The position numbers and the translations under genes are program-made. 64,000 bases of DNA from Pseudomonadota bacterium (lineage in GTDB: Bacteria > Desulfobacterota > Desulfobulbia > Desulfobulbales > JAGXFP01): the NCBI GenBank assembly GCA_018814305.1, contig JAHJAA010000017.1:22936-86935 (forward strand), in the 5' to 3' direction. Below the pieces are notes generated by a model that was not told where the DNA came from, did not search any database, and saw only the letters and a list, made by a program, of their open reading frames with translations. Shown here in pieces: positions 35,968-45,433 of the stretch. Position 1 is the first letter of the stretch, and every line of letters starts with the position of its first letter.

Positions 35968-37785
35968 CTATTTCTTGTGTCGGATCAAAAACCAGGAAGT
36001 TATGACCCCGAAAATTAATACCCCGATAAGGCTAAACAAGCTCATCAAATTTGCCACTTTCTGACGGGTGGAAATCCGATGCGAAAATGGACGAAAACTG
36101 ACAAAATGCTCAAGCTCACTTCGCTGATCGAGTTGAAAATGATCACCAGGTCTACATTGATTTTCGTTTGGGTAAAGATAACAGGCAGGATTTTTCATAT
36201 TAAACACCCCGGCATCCATGGAAAGAACCGGTCCGGGATGACTGGTTTTAAAGGGAAGAAATTCCAGTTTATAGCCAAACATCGGCTCATAACAGTGGAG
36301 TTGCGAATTGCCGAAGACCAAAGCATCATTTCGGTTTTTGATCAAATTTGTCCCCCCGACTCCATTCATCGGAATGGTCAGATTTTTGATCACCGGTGGC
36401 TTTCCGGCGCCTTCGATTCTTGAGTACCCCGCCAGAACCAGCCCGGGATCATAACCCTGAACATCATAAAATCCCTTCTCCGTCATCAGATTCTGGCCGA
36501 GGATTATGATAATCGAGACAACGACTATTGGGAGTTGGAACTTATTCAGATAGATATTCTTTTCGAGAACAAGGCAACTTAACAAGATAAAGAAAGGGAT
36601 ATAGATAATAAACCACCTGAGAAAATTACTCAGGCTCTTGATCAGGGGTACCGATTTCAGAAAATGGTTCCAGTCCGGGGAATAATAATTCAACCCCAAC
36701 GGGATAAACAGCAAGAGGAGAATCAGACTCAACAGAACAAGATGAACTGGCTGCAATAACTTTCTTAACGTTCCCGGTCGACCGAAAGGACTGAGTACAA
36801 AAGCCTGGATGATGAGCATAAAGGGAATGACCGACAACCCATACTCAAGTTCATGTCTGCCCAAGGGAAACTCGTTATTAACCACAATCCCTGCAGCATC
36901 GACTCCACCACCACCCAACGCCAGAACCCGAAAGATCAGCACCAACAGCGAACCAAGACCGGGAACCCCCGGCAAACGATATGAATCCCTTTGAAAATTC
37001 TCCAAAAAAGATAACGCCGCTACCAATTTCACTCCGGAAAGAGCAAGTGAGAGAAGCACTGCCAGGCCAAAACAAATCAGAAATCGGCTGACCAACCTCC
37101 CGGCCTCCTGATCTCCATACGCCCGAACCAAACCCATAAGAATGACGGTAATCAATGAAGGGATCAAAAGCTGGGTCATCCCGGACATGAACATGTAGGC
37201 GATTAAAACCCCGGAAATAACCACTCCAGTTGTGGCTTTCATCCGGTCAAGCAGAGCCTCCCCCTGATTTTCTCGCAATAACAGCCAGGCCAGCCAGGGG
37301 ATAAGCATAAAGGAGTGAAATTCCATGTGACCAATAATGAATCGATAGGTATAAAGTCCGTTGAATAAAAAGAGGGTGCCACCAAGCAGACCGATGACCC
37401 GGCTGGTGGCAAATATTCTGGTCAGTAGAAGGAAGAATCCCCAAAACCCCAAAGCGGCAAAGAGGAAAAAGGTCCAGCGAACACTGGTCAATGGATCAAC
37501 CAGAAAGGTCAAAAACTGGCTTACGGAAAAATAGAATGCTGCAGGATTTGCCAAGAGCGGCATTCCCCCGCAAAAAGATGGAGTAAACCATGGCACCGAA
37601 AAAAGGCCATTATTCAAGTACCAATAAAAACCATCCAGCAGCATTGGCAGATTATAGGAATAATCATGGCCAAGTTTGCCTTGAGCATTGGGCAGGAATT
37701 GACTAAACAGAACAAAATGAAAACTAATCAGCAGCCATCCGACTAGGGTGAAACCCCATTTTTTATGCAAAAGCACCCTGATCAT
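35968..37785 (-). CDS. large polytopic membrane protein, GT-C/YfhO-like
   Basis: A 605-residue protein with about 12 membrane helices. An acidic loop after the first helix ('GKLGHDYSYNLPMLL') and the following 'GLFSVPWFTPSFCGGMPLLANP' resemble the extracytoplasmic loop of GT-C type lipid-phosphate-sugar-dependent glycosyltransferases and YfhO-type proteins. It is divergent (21 bp apart) from a polyprenol-phosphate-sugar synthase gene, a pairing that fits donor synthesis and use. The specific activity is not readable. Confidence 0.65.
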   Translation of the reverse strand: MIRVLLHKKWGFTLVGWLLISFHFVLFSQFLPNAQGKLGHDYSYNLPMLLDGFYWYLNNGLFSVPWFTPSFCGGMPLLANPAAFYFSVSQFLTFLVDPLTSVRWTFFLFAALGFWGFFLLLTRIFATSRVIGLLGGTLFLFNGLYTYRFIIGHMEFHSFMLIPWLAWLLLRENQGEALLDRMKATTGVVISGVLIAYMFMSGMTQLLIPSLITVILMGLVRAYGDQEAGRLVSRFLICFGLAVLLSLALSGVKLVAALSFLENFQRDSYRLPGVPGLGSLLVLIFRVLALGGGGVDAAGIVVNNEFPLGRHELEYGLSVIPFMLIIQAFVLSPFGRPGTLRKLLQPVHLVLLSLILLLLFIPLGLNYYSPDWNHFLKSVPLIKSLSNFLRWFIIYIPFFILLSCLVLEKNIYLNKFQLPIVVVSIIIILGQNLMTEKGFYDVQGYDPGLVLAGYSRIEGAGKPPVIKNLTIPMNGVGGTNLIKNRNDALVFGNSQLHCYEPMFGYKLEFLPFKTSHPGPVLSMDAGVFNMKNPACYLYPNENQCRPGDHFQLDQRSELEHFVSFRPFSHRISTRQKVANLMSLFSLIGVLIFGVITSWFLIRHKK

Positions 37786-37806
37786 TCATCTTAACCCATA
37801 ATTTCA

Positions 37807-38574
37807 ATGACTCAACAACTCACCCAAAACCGACCGGTGGTCAGTATAGTCCTCCCGACCTTTAATGAAAAGGGGAATATAGAACGGTTGATCGAGACCT
37901 TATGCTCCCTCCTTTCCATGCCGGTGGAATATATCGTGGTTGACGATGATTCACCCGATGGCACGGCCGAGGCAGTTGACGCCATGATCCCGTTCAACCC
38001 GAATATCCGGTTGGTTGTCAGAAAAGACCAGCGAGGTCTGGTCAGTGCCCTCCAACGGGGGATCGATGAAAGTCGAGGTGAGATCATTGTCTGGATGGAC
38101 TGTGATTTTTCGCTACCGCCGGAAAAGGTCCCCGAACTGATCTCAATGATTCTCGATGAAGGCTATGACGTTGCCATCGGATCACGATATATCCCCGGCG
38201 GCGCCGATGAGACCGAAGGTCTTCAGGGCTGGGTGGTTCTTTGCCAGAAAGTGGCCACGTCAATGCTGAACCAGTTGACCCGCTTGATAATGCAGACCGA
38301 CTTTCATGACTGGACCAGCGGGTTTATCGCCATCAAGTCTTCAATCATTAAACAGATCCCCCTGCATGGTGATTACGGAGAATATTTCATTCTGATGATG
38401 GCCCGTTTAATCCATGACGGCAGGAAATGGGTCGAGGTCCCCTATCGCAATGTTCCCAGGACCATAGGGTCATCCAAAACAGCGGGGACATTTTTGGGAC
38501 TCTTCATCCGCGGAATTCGATACTACATCCATATCTTCAAGGCCTGGCGGGTTAAAAACAGTCAACGTCGATAA
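37807..38574 (+). CDS. GT2 polyprenol-phosphate sugar synthase (Dpm1-like)
   Basis: A 255-residue GT-A enzyme: 'VSIVLPTFNEKGNIERLI', 'EYIVVDDDSPDGTAEAV', the DXD-type 'VWMDCDFSLPPEKV' and 'AIGSRYIPGG'. This matches dolichol/polyprenol-phosphate mannose synthases that load a sugar on a lipid phosphate at the inner leaflet. There is no C-terminal membrane domain. The product would serve a GT-C enzyme such as the one encoded divergently at 35968. No clear ribosome site is visible at the ATG. Confidence 0.88.
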   Translation: MTQQLTQNRPVVSIVLPTFNEKGNIERLIETLCSLLSMPVEYIVVDDDSPDGTAEAVDAMIPFNPNIRLVVRKDQRGLVSALQRGIDESRGEIIVWMDCDFSLPPEKVPELISMILDEGYDVAIGSRYIPGGADETEGLQGWVVLCQKVATSMLNQLTRLIMQTDFHDWTSGFIAIKSSIIKQIPLHGDYGEYFILMMARLIHDGRKWVEVPYRNVPRTIGSSKTAGTFLGLFIRGIRYYIHIFKAWRVKNSQRR

Positions 38575-38761
38575 CTACGGACCTTCTTCAGGACGTCACC
38601 ACCCATGGATGTTTTCCCATAAAAGTATGCTGGAAGCTGCTGTTCAACCCGAGGCCCAACCATAATCCGAGATACCGTTCGCATCTTCCCGCTGTCTGCT
38701 TTATACTATTCTGGATCATTAGTAATAATTAATACAATCACTCTACCTACTTATCGGACAA

Positions 38762-39874
38762 ATGATACCAGTCAACACTCCTCTTCTGAACGGCAACGAA
38801 AAACGCTATCTCAATGAATGTATCGATTCCGGCTGGATCTCTTGTGACGGCCCATTTGTCGACCGTTTCGAGCGTGAATTTGCTGCCTTCAACGGTAGAC
38901 ATTACGGCATTGCCGTAGCCAATGGCAGCGCCGCTTTAGACGTTGCCGTAGCCGCCTTGAGCATTCAACCGGGTGATGAGGTGATCATGCCCACCTTCAC
39001 AATCATCTCCTGTGCCCAGGCGGTAGTGAGGTCCGGTGGCATTCCAATCCTGGTGGATAGCGATCCCCTGGACTGGAATATGACTGTCGAAGCGATCGAG
39101 GAGAAAATCACCCAGCGGACCAAAGCGATCATGGCGGTCCATATGTATGGTCTTCCCTCAGATATGGAAAAAATATGTGCCCTTGCCGAAAAGTACCATC
39201 TCAAGGTAATCGAAGACGCTGCCCAGGCCATCGGCCAGACCTGTAACGGGAAGCGATGCGGCAGCTTCGGCCAGGCAAGTGTTTTCAGTTTTTACCCGAA
39301 TAAACACATTACCACCGGCGAAGGTGGTATGGTACTCACCGACGATGAGCAATTGGCTGAAAGATGTCGGAGCTTTCGGAACCTCTGTTTCCAAAAAAAA
39401 CAACGGTTCGTCCATGAGGAACTCGGCTGGAATTACCGAATGACCAATCTCCAAGCCGCTGTCGGTTGCGCCCAACTTGAGCAGCTCAACGACCATCTTG
39501 ACCGAAAAAGGGCGATTGGCGGGCTCTATCAAAGGATATTGACAGACCTCCCCGTCCAGCGCCCCTTACCCGAAACCAGACTTGCTAAAAATCTTTACTG
39601 GGCCTACGGACTTGTCCTGGGAAAAGAGTATCCCGGCAATGCGGCTCAGGTCATGGCACGACTGGCTGATCATGGAATCGGTTCCAGGCCGTTTTTCTGG
39701 CCCATCCATCAACAACCGGTATTCAAAAAAATGGGGCTTTTTGATCAACTCCACCTGCCGGTGGCAGAAAATCTGGCGCAAAGAGGTTTCTATCTTCCCT
39801 CTGGCCTTGCCTTGACCGATCATGAAATTGAGCAGACTGGGGAAGTTTTACGAAAAATTCTGACCGAACCATAA
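38762..39874 (+). CDS. DegT/DnrJ/EryC1/StrS-family sugar aminotransferase
   Basis: A 370-residue PLP enzyme. The PLP-binding Lys181 lies in 'FSFYPNKHITTGEGGM', with 'VIEDAAQAIG' holding the PLP-phosphate/ring contacts and 'GWNYRMTNLQAAVGCAQL' in the C-terminal domain. Family members transaminate nucleotide keto-sugars; this one resembles perosamine/GDP-4-keto-6-deoxymannose aminotransferases in the 'GWISCDGPFVDRFEREFA' N-terminus. It heads a plus-strand run with a methyltransferase, a radical SAM enzyme and a second DegT protein. Confidence 0.9.
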   Translation: MIPVNTPLLNGNEKRYLNECIDSGWISCDGPFVDRFEREFAAFNGRHYGIAVANGSAALDVAVAALSIQPGDEVIMPTFTIISCAQAVVRSGGIPILVDSDPLDWNMTVEAIEEKITQRTKAIMAVHMYGLPSDMEKICALAEKYHLKVIEDAAQAIGQTCNGKRCGSFGQASVFSFYPNKHITTGEGGMVLTDDEQLAERCRSFRNLCFQKKQRFVHEELGWNYRMTNLQAAVGCAQLEQLNDHLDRKRAIGGLYQRILTDLPVQRPLPETRLAKNLYWAYGLVLGKEYPGNAAQVMARLADHGIGSRPFFWPIHQQPVFKKMGLFDQLHLPVAENLAQRGFYLPSGLALTDHEIEQTGEVLRKILTEP

Positions 39875-39880
39875 AAAGCC

Positions 39881-40651
39881 ATGGATACCGTCTTTCAAAA
39901 ATACGCCACCTACTATGATCTACTCAACCGGGAGAAAGATTACGAAGGGGAAATCGACTATCTTCTCGCCCTCCACGGCAGATATTCCAGTACCATCCCC
40001 AACCAAATCCTGAATCTGGGCTGCGGCACCGGCCTCCATGACCTGAATTTGGCCCGCAGGGGCTACCAGATCCTGGGAGTCGACCGCTCCGAGACCATGC
40101 TGGCCATGGCGGCAGCAGCGGCTATTAATGCCCCCGATCCCCAGCCGCAATTTCTCCAAGCGGATATCACCGAGCTCAACCTGACAAAATCATTTGACCT
40201 GGTCATTTCTCTCTTTCATGTAATCAGTTACCAGACCGCCACTCGTGATCTTCTGGCCACCTTCTCAACGGCGGCATCCCACCTGCCTCCGACCGGCCTC
40301 TTTCTCTTTGATTTCTGGTTCGGTCCCGCCGTCCTCCATCAAAAACCGGAAGTTCGGATCAAGCGAGCCGAAGACACTTCCTATCGGATCCGTCGGATCA
40401 CCGAACCGGTTCTCCATGTGGATCGCAATACAGTGGATGTAAATTTTGAGGTAGAAGTCTTCGACAAAGCCACAACCGCCACGGAAACGCTTCGCGAAAC
40501 CCACACCATGCGCTATCTCTTTCTCCCAGAGATTGAAGACCTGCTTCATCGGGCGGGACTCTCTCTACTCACCGCCGAAGAATGGCTGAGTGGAAAACAG
40601 CCTGACCTGAACACCTGGAATGTCTGTTGCGTTGCCCAAAAAAAACCATGA
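39881..40651 (+). CDS. class I SAM-dependent methyltransferase
   Basis: A 256-residue Rossmann methyltransferase: motif I 'QILNLGCGTGLHDLNLA', acidic end of strand 2 in 'LGVDRSETML', 'QADITELNL' and 'DLVISLFHVISYQ'. It resembles sugar N- or O-methyltransferases found in deoxysugar clusters. It starts six bases after the aminotransferase stop, so its substrate may be the amino sugar made by that enzyme; this is inference from position. Confidence 0.87.
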   Translation: MDTVFQKYATYYDLLNREKDYEGEIDYLLALHGRYSSTIPNQILNLGCGTGLHDLNLARRGYQILGVDRSETMLAMAAAAAINAPDPQPQFLQADITELNLTKSFDLVISLFHVISYQTATRDLLATFSTAASHLPPTGLFLFDFWFGPAVLHQKPEVRIKRAEDTSYRIRRITEPVLHVDRNTVDVNFEVEVFDKATTATETLRETHTMRYLFLPEIEDLLHRAGLSLLTAEEWLSGKQPDLNTWNVCCVAQKKP

Positions 40652-40670
40652 TTTTTTCAAGGCTTCATGA

Positions 40671-41756
40671 ATGCTGAACCGTTTATGGCAATACCTGGAT
40701 ATTCGACAAAGCCGCTATCGCCAACGGCCACCGGCTTCCCTGCCTATTCTGCTTTTCTGGGTGACGGATCGCTGTAATCTTCGCTGCCGGATGTGTGGTG
40801 ACCAATGGCGGGTTGAGCTTCAGCATGACCGCTCCCCACTGACCATGCCCGAAATCAGCCGGGTAATCGATAGCGCGCGACGATTAAAAACCCTGATCAT
40901 TTCCCTCACCGGCGGCGAGCCCCTGCTTCATCCGGGGATTTTCGACATTCTCGACCTGATCCGCAATGCCGGGATCAGTGCCAACATGTGCACCAATGGG
41001 ACCCTGTTGACCGAAGATCTGGTCAAACGCCTGGCCCGGACATCTTTAAAATCCATTTCCGTCTCGCTTGACGGACCAGGCGAAGAAGAACATGATCATG
41101 TCAGAAGACACCGGGGAGCCTTTCAAGCGACGACCAATGGGATCCGATTATTAAAGGAAGCCATGCCGCAGCTGATGGTCAATATTAACTGTACCGTCAC
41201 CAGAAGAAACTTCCAGGAACTGCAGAAAATGGTCGAACTTACCTCGCGACTCGGTTGCAACAAAATCAGCTTCGCTCCTGTTCATACCAATCTCCAGCAT
41301 AAAGAGAAACCTCTTGAGTTGTTTCAAGGGCAACTTTTCGCGCCTGAGGACATGGTTCTTCTGCAGCGGGAATTGGAAAATGTCGTGAATCTGGCCAACT
41401 CCAAGGGAATCAGGACCTCATCTCGCCCATTTCTCAGAGGTATTCCCCGATTGTACCTTGAATCGCCAGCTCAACACACCTGTTATGCCGGATATGCCTC
41501 AGCGGCGCTCTCGCCATGGGGAGATCTAGCGCCCTGCGTTGACATGGCAAGTTCTTTAAATGTTCGGGATATGCCGCTCGAAGAGATATGGAAGTCATCC
41601 GCATTCCAAGGTCTCCGGGATCAGGTGGATCGCTGCCGGACTCCATGTTGGGATACCACCAATGCAGAAATAGCCATCCGATTTTCGGCTGCCGGGCTTT
41701 TCGGAGAACTGGCTACTCTCCGCCGTGAAATCATGACCTATGGTAAAATAAGCTGA
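40671..41756 (+). CDS. radical SAM/SPASM-type protein
   Basis: A 361-residue protein with the radical SAM CX3CX2C motif at Cys35/Cys39/Cys42 ('CNLRCRMC'), 'SLTGGEPLLHPGIF' for SAM binding, and a C-terminal cysteine set ('CYAGYASAALSPWGDLAPCVD', 'CRTPC') that fits an auxiliary-cluster SPASM-like domain. It overlaps the next aminotransferase by one base (TGATG). The position between two DegT proteins and a methyltransferase suggests sugar or cyclitol modification, but SPASM enzymes also act on peptides. Confidence 0.9.
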   Translation: MLNRLWQYLDIRQSRYRQRPPASLPILLFWVTDRCNLRCRMCGDQWRVELQHDRSPLTMPEISRVIDSARRLKTLIISLTGGEPLLHPGIFDILDLIRNAGISANMCTNGTLLTEDLVKRLARTSLKSISVSLDGPGEEEHDHVRRHRGAFQATTNGIRLLKEAMPQLMVNINCTVTRRNFQELQKMVELTSRLGCNKISFAPVHTNLQHKEKPLELFQGQLFAPEDMVLLQRELENVVNLANSKGIRTSSRPFLRGIPRLYLESPAQHTCYAGYASAALSPWGDLAPCVDMASSLNVRDMPLEEIWKSSAFQGLRDQVDRCRTPCWDTTNAEIAIRFSAAGLFGELATLRREIMTYGKIS

Positions 41757-42952
41757 TGTTGATCCCCCGGCGCCTGGTCGATACCTTTCCCCATGAATTC
41801 CGGGAACTGCTTTTGCCCTGGGCAACCGGTATCGAACCGCCCTCCCCCGACATTATTCAAACCTGGGAACAATCATTTGCTGCCTCAGTTGATCGTCAAC
41901 ACGGAATCGTAACCGGCTCCGGACGCTTTGCCATGAAGCTAATTCTTTCCGGGCTCAAACTTTCTCCCGGAAGCGAAATCATCATCCCGGCATATACCTT
42001 AAAAGATCTGATCCCTTTAATGAAAGCCCTTGAGCTGATCCCGATCCCCGCCGACATCGACCCTGATCACTGGAACGTCACAGCTGAGACGGTCAATAGA
42101 AAAATCACCCCCCGCACCTCAGCCGTACTCGTTCTCCATCTGTTCGGGAATCCCTGCCCCGTTGATGAAATCACAAAACTGGCAAAGTTAAAAAACATTC
42201 GAGTTATCGAAGATTGTGCCCACTCGGCCGGCAGTACACTTCATGGTCGACCGACCGGGAACTTAGGCAATGCGGCTTTTTTCAGTTTCGAATCAATCAA
42301 ACCGATTAATACCTATGGCGGAGGGATGATCGTTACAGATGAAGATCATCTGGCTACAGAAATCAAACAAGCGGCCGCAAAAATTGATCCTGGTGGGGAA
42401 ATAGCCGCCAAGGTTCGAGCGGCACTCTTTGAACGATTTATGTTCCGTTCGGGATTGGCAAGAATACCCTTGACCCTGCTTGCATCATCAGATGGCCAAA
42501 GAGTCATGACCTTGCTATATCGGCTCATCCAACCTCCACCAAGTGGGCCGAAAGGGTATATCCCGATTCAGGCAAGCCTTGGACTCAAAAGGCTTGAAAC
42601 CCTGAACCAGCGCGTTGCGGAACGGAGACTGAAAGCAGCATTACTCCGATCTATGCTCCCGTCCTCATGTCGACCACAACAGGAAATACCTGGAGGGAAT
42701 GCCAACTATTATTTCTTTGTGGTCAAAGTTGATGGGGAAAAAGAATCCCTGCGACGATCTCTTCTCAAGAAAGGAATCGATGCTGGAATCGGGGCTGAAA
42801 TCGCCGATGATTGTGCTGCAATCCTTAGTGATATGGACTGCCCTAACGCCGCTGAACTCTATAAAAAGGCGCTGCATCTCCCGCTTCACGAACAAACGAG
42901 CCACGATCAACTGGTGCGTATGGCTCAAATTCTAAATGATATTTGCGGTTAA
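41756..42952 (+). CDS. DegT/DnrJ-family aminotransferase (second)
   Basis: A 398-residue fold-type I PLP protein: 'GIVTGSGRFAMKLIL', 'VIEDCAHSAGSTL' and the PLP Lys182 in 'FFSFESIKPINTYGGGM'. It is more divergent than the first family member in this cluster and has a longer C-terminal half (with 'RIPLTLLASSDGQRVMTLLYRL') like those of DegT proteins that act on lipid-linked or large substrates. It is translationally coupled to the radical SAM gene. Confidence 0.87.
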   Translation: MLIPRRLVDTFPHEFRELLLPWATGIEPPSPDIIQTWEQSFAASVDRQHGIVTGSGRFAMKLILSGLKLSPGSEIIIPAYTLKDLIPLMKALELIPIPADIDPDHWNVTAETVNRKITPRTSAVLVLHLFGNPCPVDEITKLAKLKNIRVIEDCAHSAGSTLHGRPTGNLGNAAFFSFESIKPINTYGGGMIVTDEDHLATEIKQAAAKIDPGGEIAAKVRAALFERFMFRSGLARIPLTLLASSDGQRVMTLLYRLIQPPPSGPKGYIPIQASLGLKRLETLNQRVAERRLKAALLRSMLPSSCRPQQEIPGGNANYYFFVVKVDGEKESLRRSLLKKGIDAGIGAEIADDCAAILSDMDCPNAAELYKKALHLPLHEQTSHDQLVRMAQILNDICG

Positions 42953-42999
42953 TGAGACGCCATTATGGGTAACTGGGAACAGCACTCCTCGAGGTTCTT

Positions 43000-44040
43000 T
43001 TGAAGCATTCAAAAGGTATATTCTTGCTCGGCAAGATCGTTCTGATGGTTCTCCTGCTGACCATCGTATTACGACAGGTCCAATGGCATGATCTGACCAC
43101 CGTAGACGAGGCGGGACAGACTTCAACCATCCCGGGGGTGGCGTCAAACCTGAAAGGAGTTTCCCCCTTGTTTCTCCTTGCCGCCTGGGCAAGCCTCTTT
43201 ACCGCCGTCACCTTAAGCGGTGCACGCTGGTACCGATTGCTTTTGGGGATCGGTATCAGTTTTCGCTTAAAGGAACTGATCAGGCTGGTCTATATCGGGG
43301 AATTCTTCAACAACTTCCTGCCGGGATCGCTGGGGGGGGATGCTGTGAAAATCTATCTTTCATTGAAAAACAGTTCCCGAAAGACCGCTATTCTCACCAG
43401 TATCTTTGCCGACCGCTTGCTCGGGTTGATGTCGCTCAGCCTCATCGCCGCCGTCATGTTGGGTTATCAGGTCCTCCAGGGGAACATCTCGGGAGAAGCA
43501 CTCCTTTTACCGCTGTTTCCCCTGGCCCTGATCGGTTTCGGACTGACCGGCGGAGCATTGCTGCTCTTTTCCGATCCCCTCTGGGCCCTTCTCGGATTAA
43601 ACCGCTTTCTCGATCGGATCCCTTTTGCCGATCAAATCCGGCGGGGGGGGGGGATATTACGGGAGTTGGCCACGAACAGGCGCGATCTCCCCATGATCAT
43701 CCTCTATAGTCTTGGCTGCCAAACCTTTTCGATCATCGGCGTGGCTTTCCTTGGGGCCAGTCTGGATCTCGGCCTCAGTCTGCCCCAATATCTCATGTCC
43801 GTGCCGCTGATATTCATCCTCTCTGCCGTCCCCTTGACTCCCGGGGGCGTCGGTCTCCTTGAGGAACTCTTCCTTATCTATCTCGCCGCCGCCCACAACC
43901 CAAACAAAATCCTGATCATGGCCCTACTCTACCGGTTGCTCATGATCCTGTGTGGGCTGCCTGGGCTGATCCTCTTTCTCACCGCCGGAGCGACGGAAAG
44001 AAAACTGCTGAAGACCGGCGACCGGAACAGCGGATTATAA
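43000..44040 (+). CDS. YbhN/LPG-synthase-TM-like membrane protein, paralogue
   Basis: A 346-residue paralogue of the protein at 34729-35820 with about eight helices. 'GEFFNNFLPGSLGGDAVKIYLSL', 'TPGGVGLLEELFLIYL' and 'ALLYRLLMILCGLPG' match it nearly position for position. The start is TTG with GAGG five or six bases upstream. It closes the plus-strand aminosugar/radical SAM run and could move or decorate the resulting glycolipid. A run of nine G at 43647-43655 lies inside the gene and is a possible slippage site. Confidence 0.82.
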   Translation: MKHSKGIFLLGKIVLMVLLLTIVLRQVQWHDLTTVDEAGQTSTIPGVASNLKGVSPLFLLAAWASLFTAVTLSGARWYRLLLGIGISFRLKELIRLVYIGEFFNNFLPGSLGGDAVKIYLSLKNSSRKTAILTSIFADRLLGLMSLSLIAAVMLGYQVLQGNISGEALLLPLFPLALIGFGLTGGALLLFSDPLWALLGLNRFLDRIPFADQIRRGGGILRELATNRRDLPMIILYSLGCQTFSIIGVAFLGASLDLGLSLPQYLMSVPLIFILSAVPLTPGGVGLLEELFLIYLAAAHNPNKILIMALLYRLLMILCGLPGLILFLTAGATERKLLKTGDRNSGL

Positions 44041-44295
44041 TCATTTTAACCTGAGTTCAACCCGGTGATTCAGCTCTTTCCCTGTTCAGTGGAGTTATCC
44101 TCCCCGGAATCCGCATCTCAATGTTTACGGCAAGAGGGGATTCGTTTTGACTGACAAATTTGCTAGCAATTTCTAAAAGATATTGACACTCAGTATGCTT
44201 TGTTTTAGGTAGTATCCACTAAAAACATCGCCGGCATCCGAACAGTTCACAACCACAATTCCAGGTCTCTTTACGCGTAGATAAAGGAAGATGTT

Positions 44296-45384
44296 ATGCA
44301 AGCAGAACCCTGCCCGGTCAACTCCCATAACGAATGGGACCCTCTCGAGGAGGTCATTGTCGGGCGCTTGGATAAGGCCACCGTGCCAACCAATCATATA
44401 ACCTTCATGGGGATGCTGCCGAAAGCGGCAGCCAGGCTTTACTGGTGGCTGGCCGGCCACCCCTACCCTACAATGTTCAGGAAGCGGGCTCAAAAGGAGC
44501 TGGATGAGTTCGTCCATGTCCTGGAGGCAGAGGGCATCACCGTCAGAAGGCCGGACGTAATGGACTTCACCAGAACGTTCAAGACTCCCTACTGGAAATC
44601 CAAGGGCTTTACCTCCGCCTGCCCTCGTGATCTTACCCTCATCGTCGGGGATCAGATCATCGAGGGAGCCTCCGGCTGGCGGGCAAGGTATTTCGAGCCC
44701 CATGTCTACCGCACCCTTTTCCAGGAATATTACAACAAAGGGGCGCGCTGGAGTAGTGCGCCGAAACCGCAGCTCAAAGATTCTTTTTACGATTATACGT
44801 ATACCCAACCCAAGAAGGGCGAACCGATCCGCTACATGATTAACGAAGACGAACCGGTCTGGGATGCCGCCGATTTTGTCCGCTGCGGCCGAGACCTCTT
44901 TGTGACCCGGAGTAATGTCACCAACCTGTCCGGCATCAATTGGGTCAGACGCCATTTGGGAGATGAGTACCGGGTTCATGAGATCGAAAGTCTTTGTACG
45001 GTACCGATGCACATCGACACGACCTTCATGCCCCTGGCACCTGGCAAGGTTATGGTCAACCCCGAGTTTATCGATGTCAAGAGGCTGCCGCCCATCCTGA
45101 AATCATGGGACATCCTGGTGGCTCCGGACAAGGACCCGATCCCCAGGAGTATTCCCACCTTCTATCTGTCCCTGGTCAGCGGTTGGATGGGGTTGAATGT
45201 CCTGATGCTGGACGAAAAGCGGGTGATCGTGGAGAAAAGTCAGGTCTCCATGCATAAGGCCCTGAAGGACTGGGGCTTTGAGCCCATCCCCCTTCCCTTT
45301 TTGAACGGCAAGATGTTCGGCGGCGGCTTCCACTGCTTTACGCTGGACATCAGAAGAACAGGCGGTCTTCAGTCCTATTTCTGA
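44296..45384 (+). CDS. glycine amidinotransferase-like (AGAT/StrB1 family)
   Basis: A 362-residue amidinotransferase of family length. 'VNSHNEWDPLEEVIVG' is the typical N-terminus, the catalytic Asp lies in 'DAADFVRCGRDLF', the His in 'MHIDTTFMPL' (His239) and the nucleophilic Cys in 'GGGFHCFTLDIRR' (Cys347). The enzymes move an amidino group from arginine to an amine: glycine (creatine pathway), inosamine-phosphate (streptomycin) or others. Here it sits among glycan genes, with AAGGAAG upstream of the ATG. The acceptor is unknown. Confidence 0.9.
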   Translation: MQAEPCPVNSHNEWDPLEEVIVGRLDKATVPTNHITFMGMLPKAAARLYWWLAGHPYPTMFRKRAQKELDEFVHVLEAEGITVRRPDVMDFTRTFKTPYWKSKGFTSACPRDLTLIVGDQIIEGASGWRARYFEPHVYRTLFQEYYNKGARWSSAPKPQLKDSFYDYTYTQPKKGEPIRYMINEDEPVWDAADFVRCGRDLFVTRSNVTNLSGINWVRRHLGDEYRVHEIESLCTVPMHIDTTFMPLAPGKVMVNPEFIDVKRLPPILKSWDILVAPDKDPIPRSIPTFYLSLVSGWMGLNVLMLDEKRVIVEKSQVSMHKALKDWGFEPIPLPFLNGKMFGGGFHCFTLDIRRTGGLQSYF

Positions 45385-45433
45385 GCTGTGGTCCCCGGAC
45401 TGTACATGAATAAATCGTCACGGTTCAGCAAGA

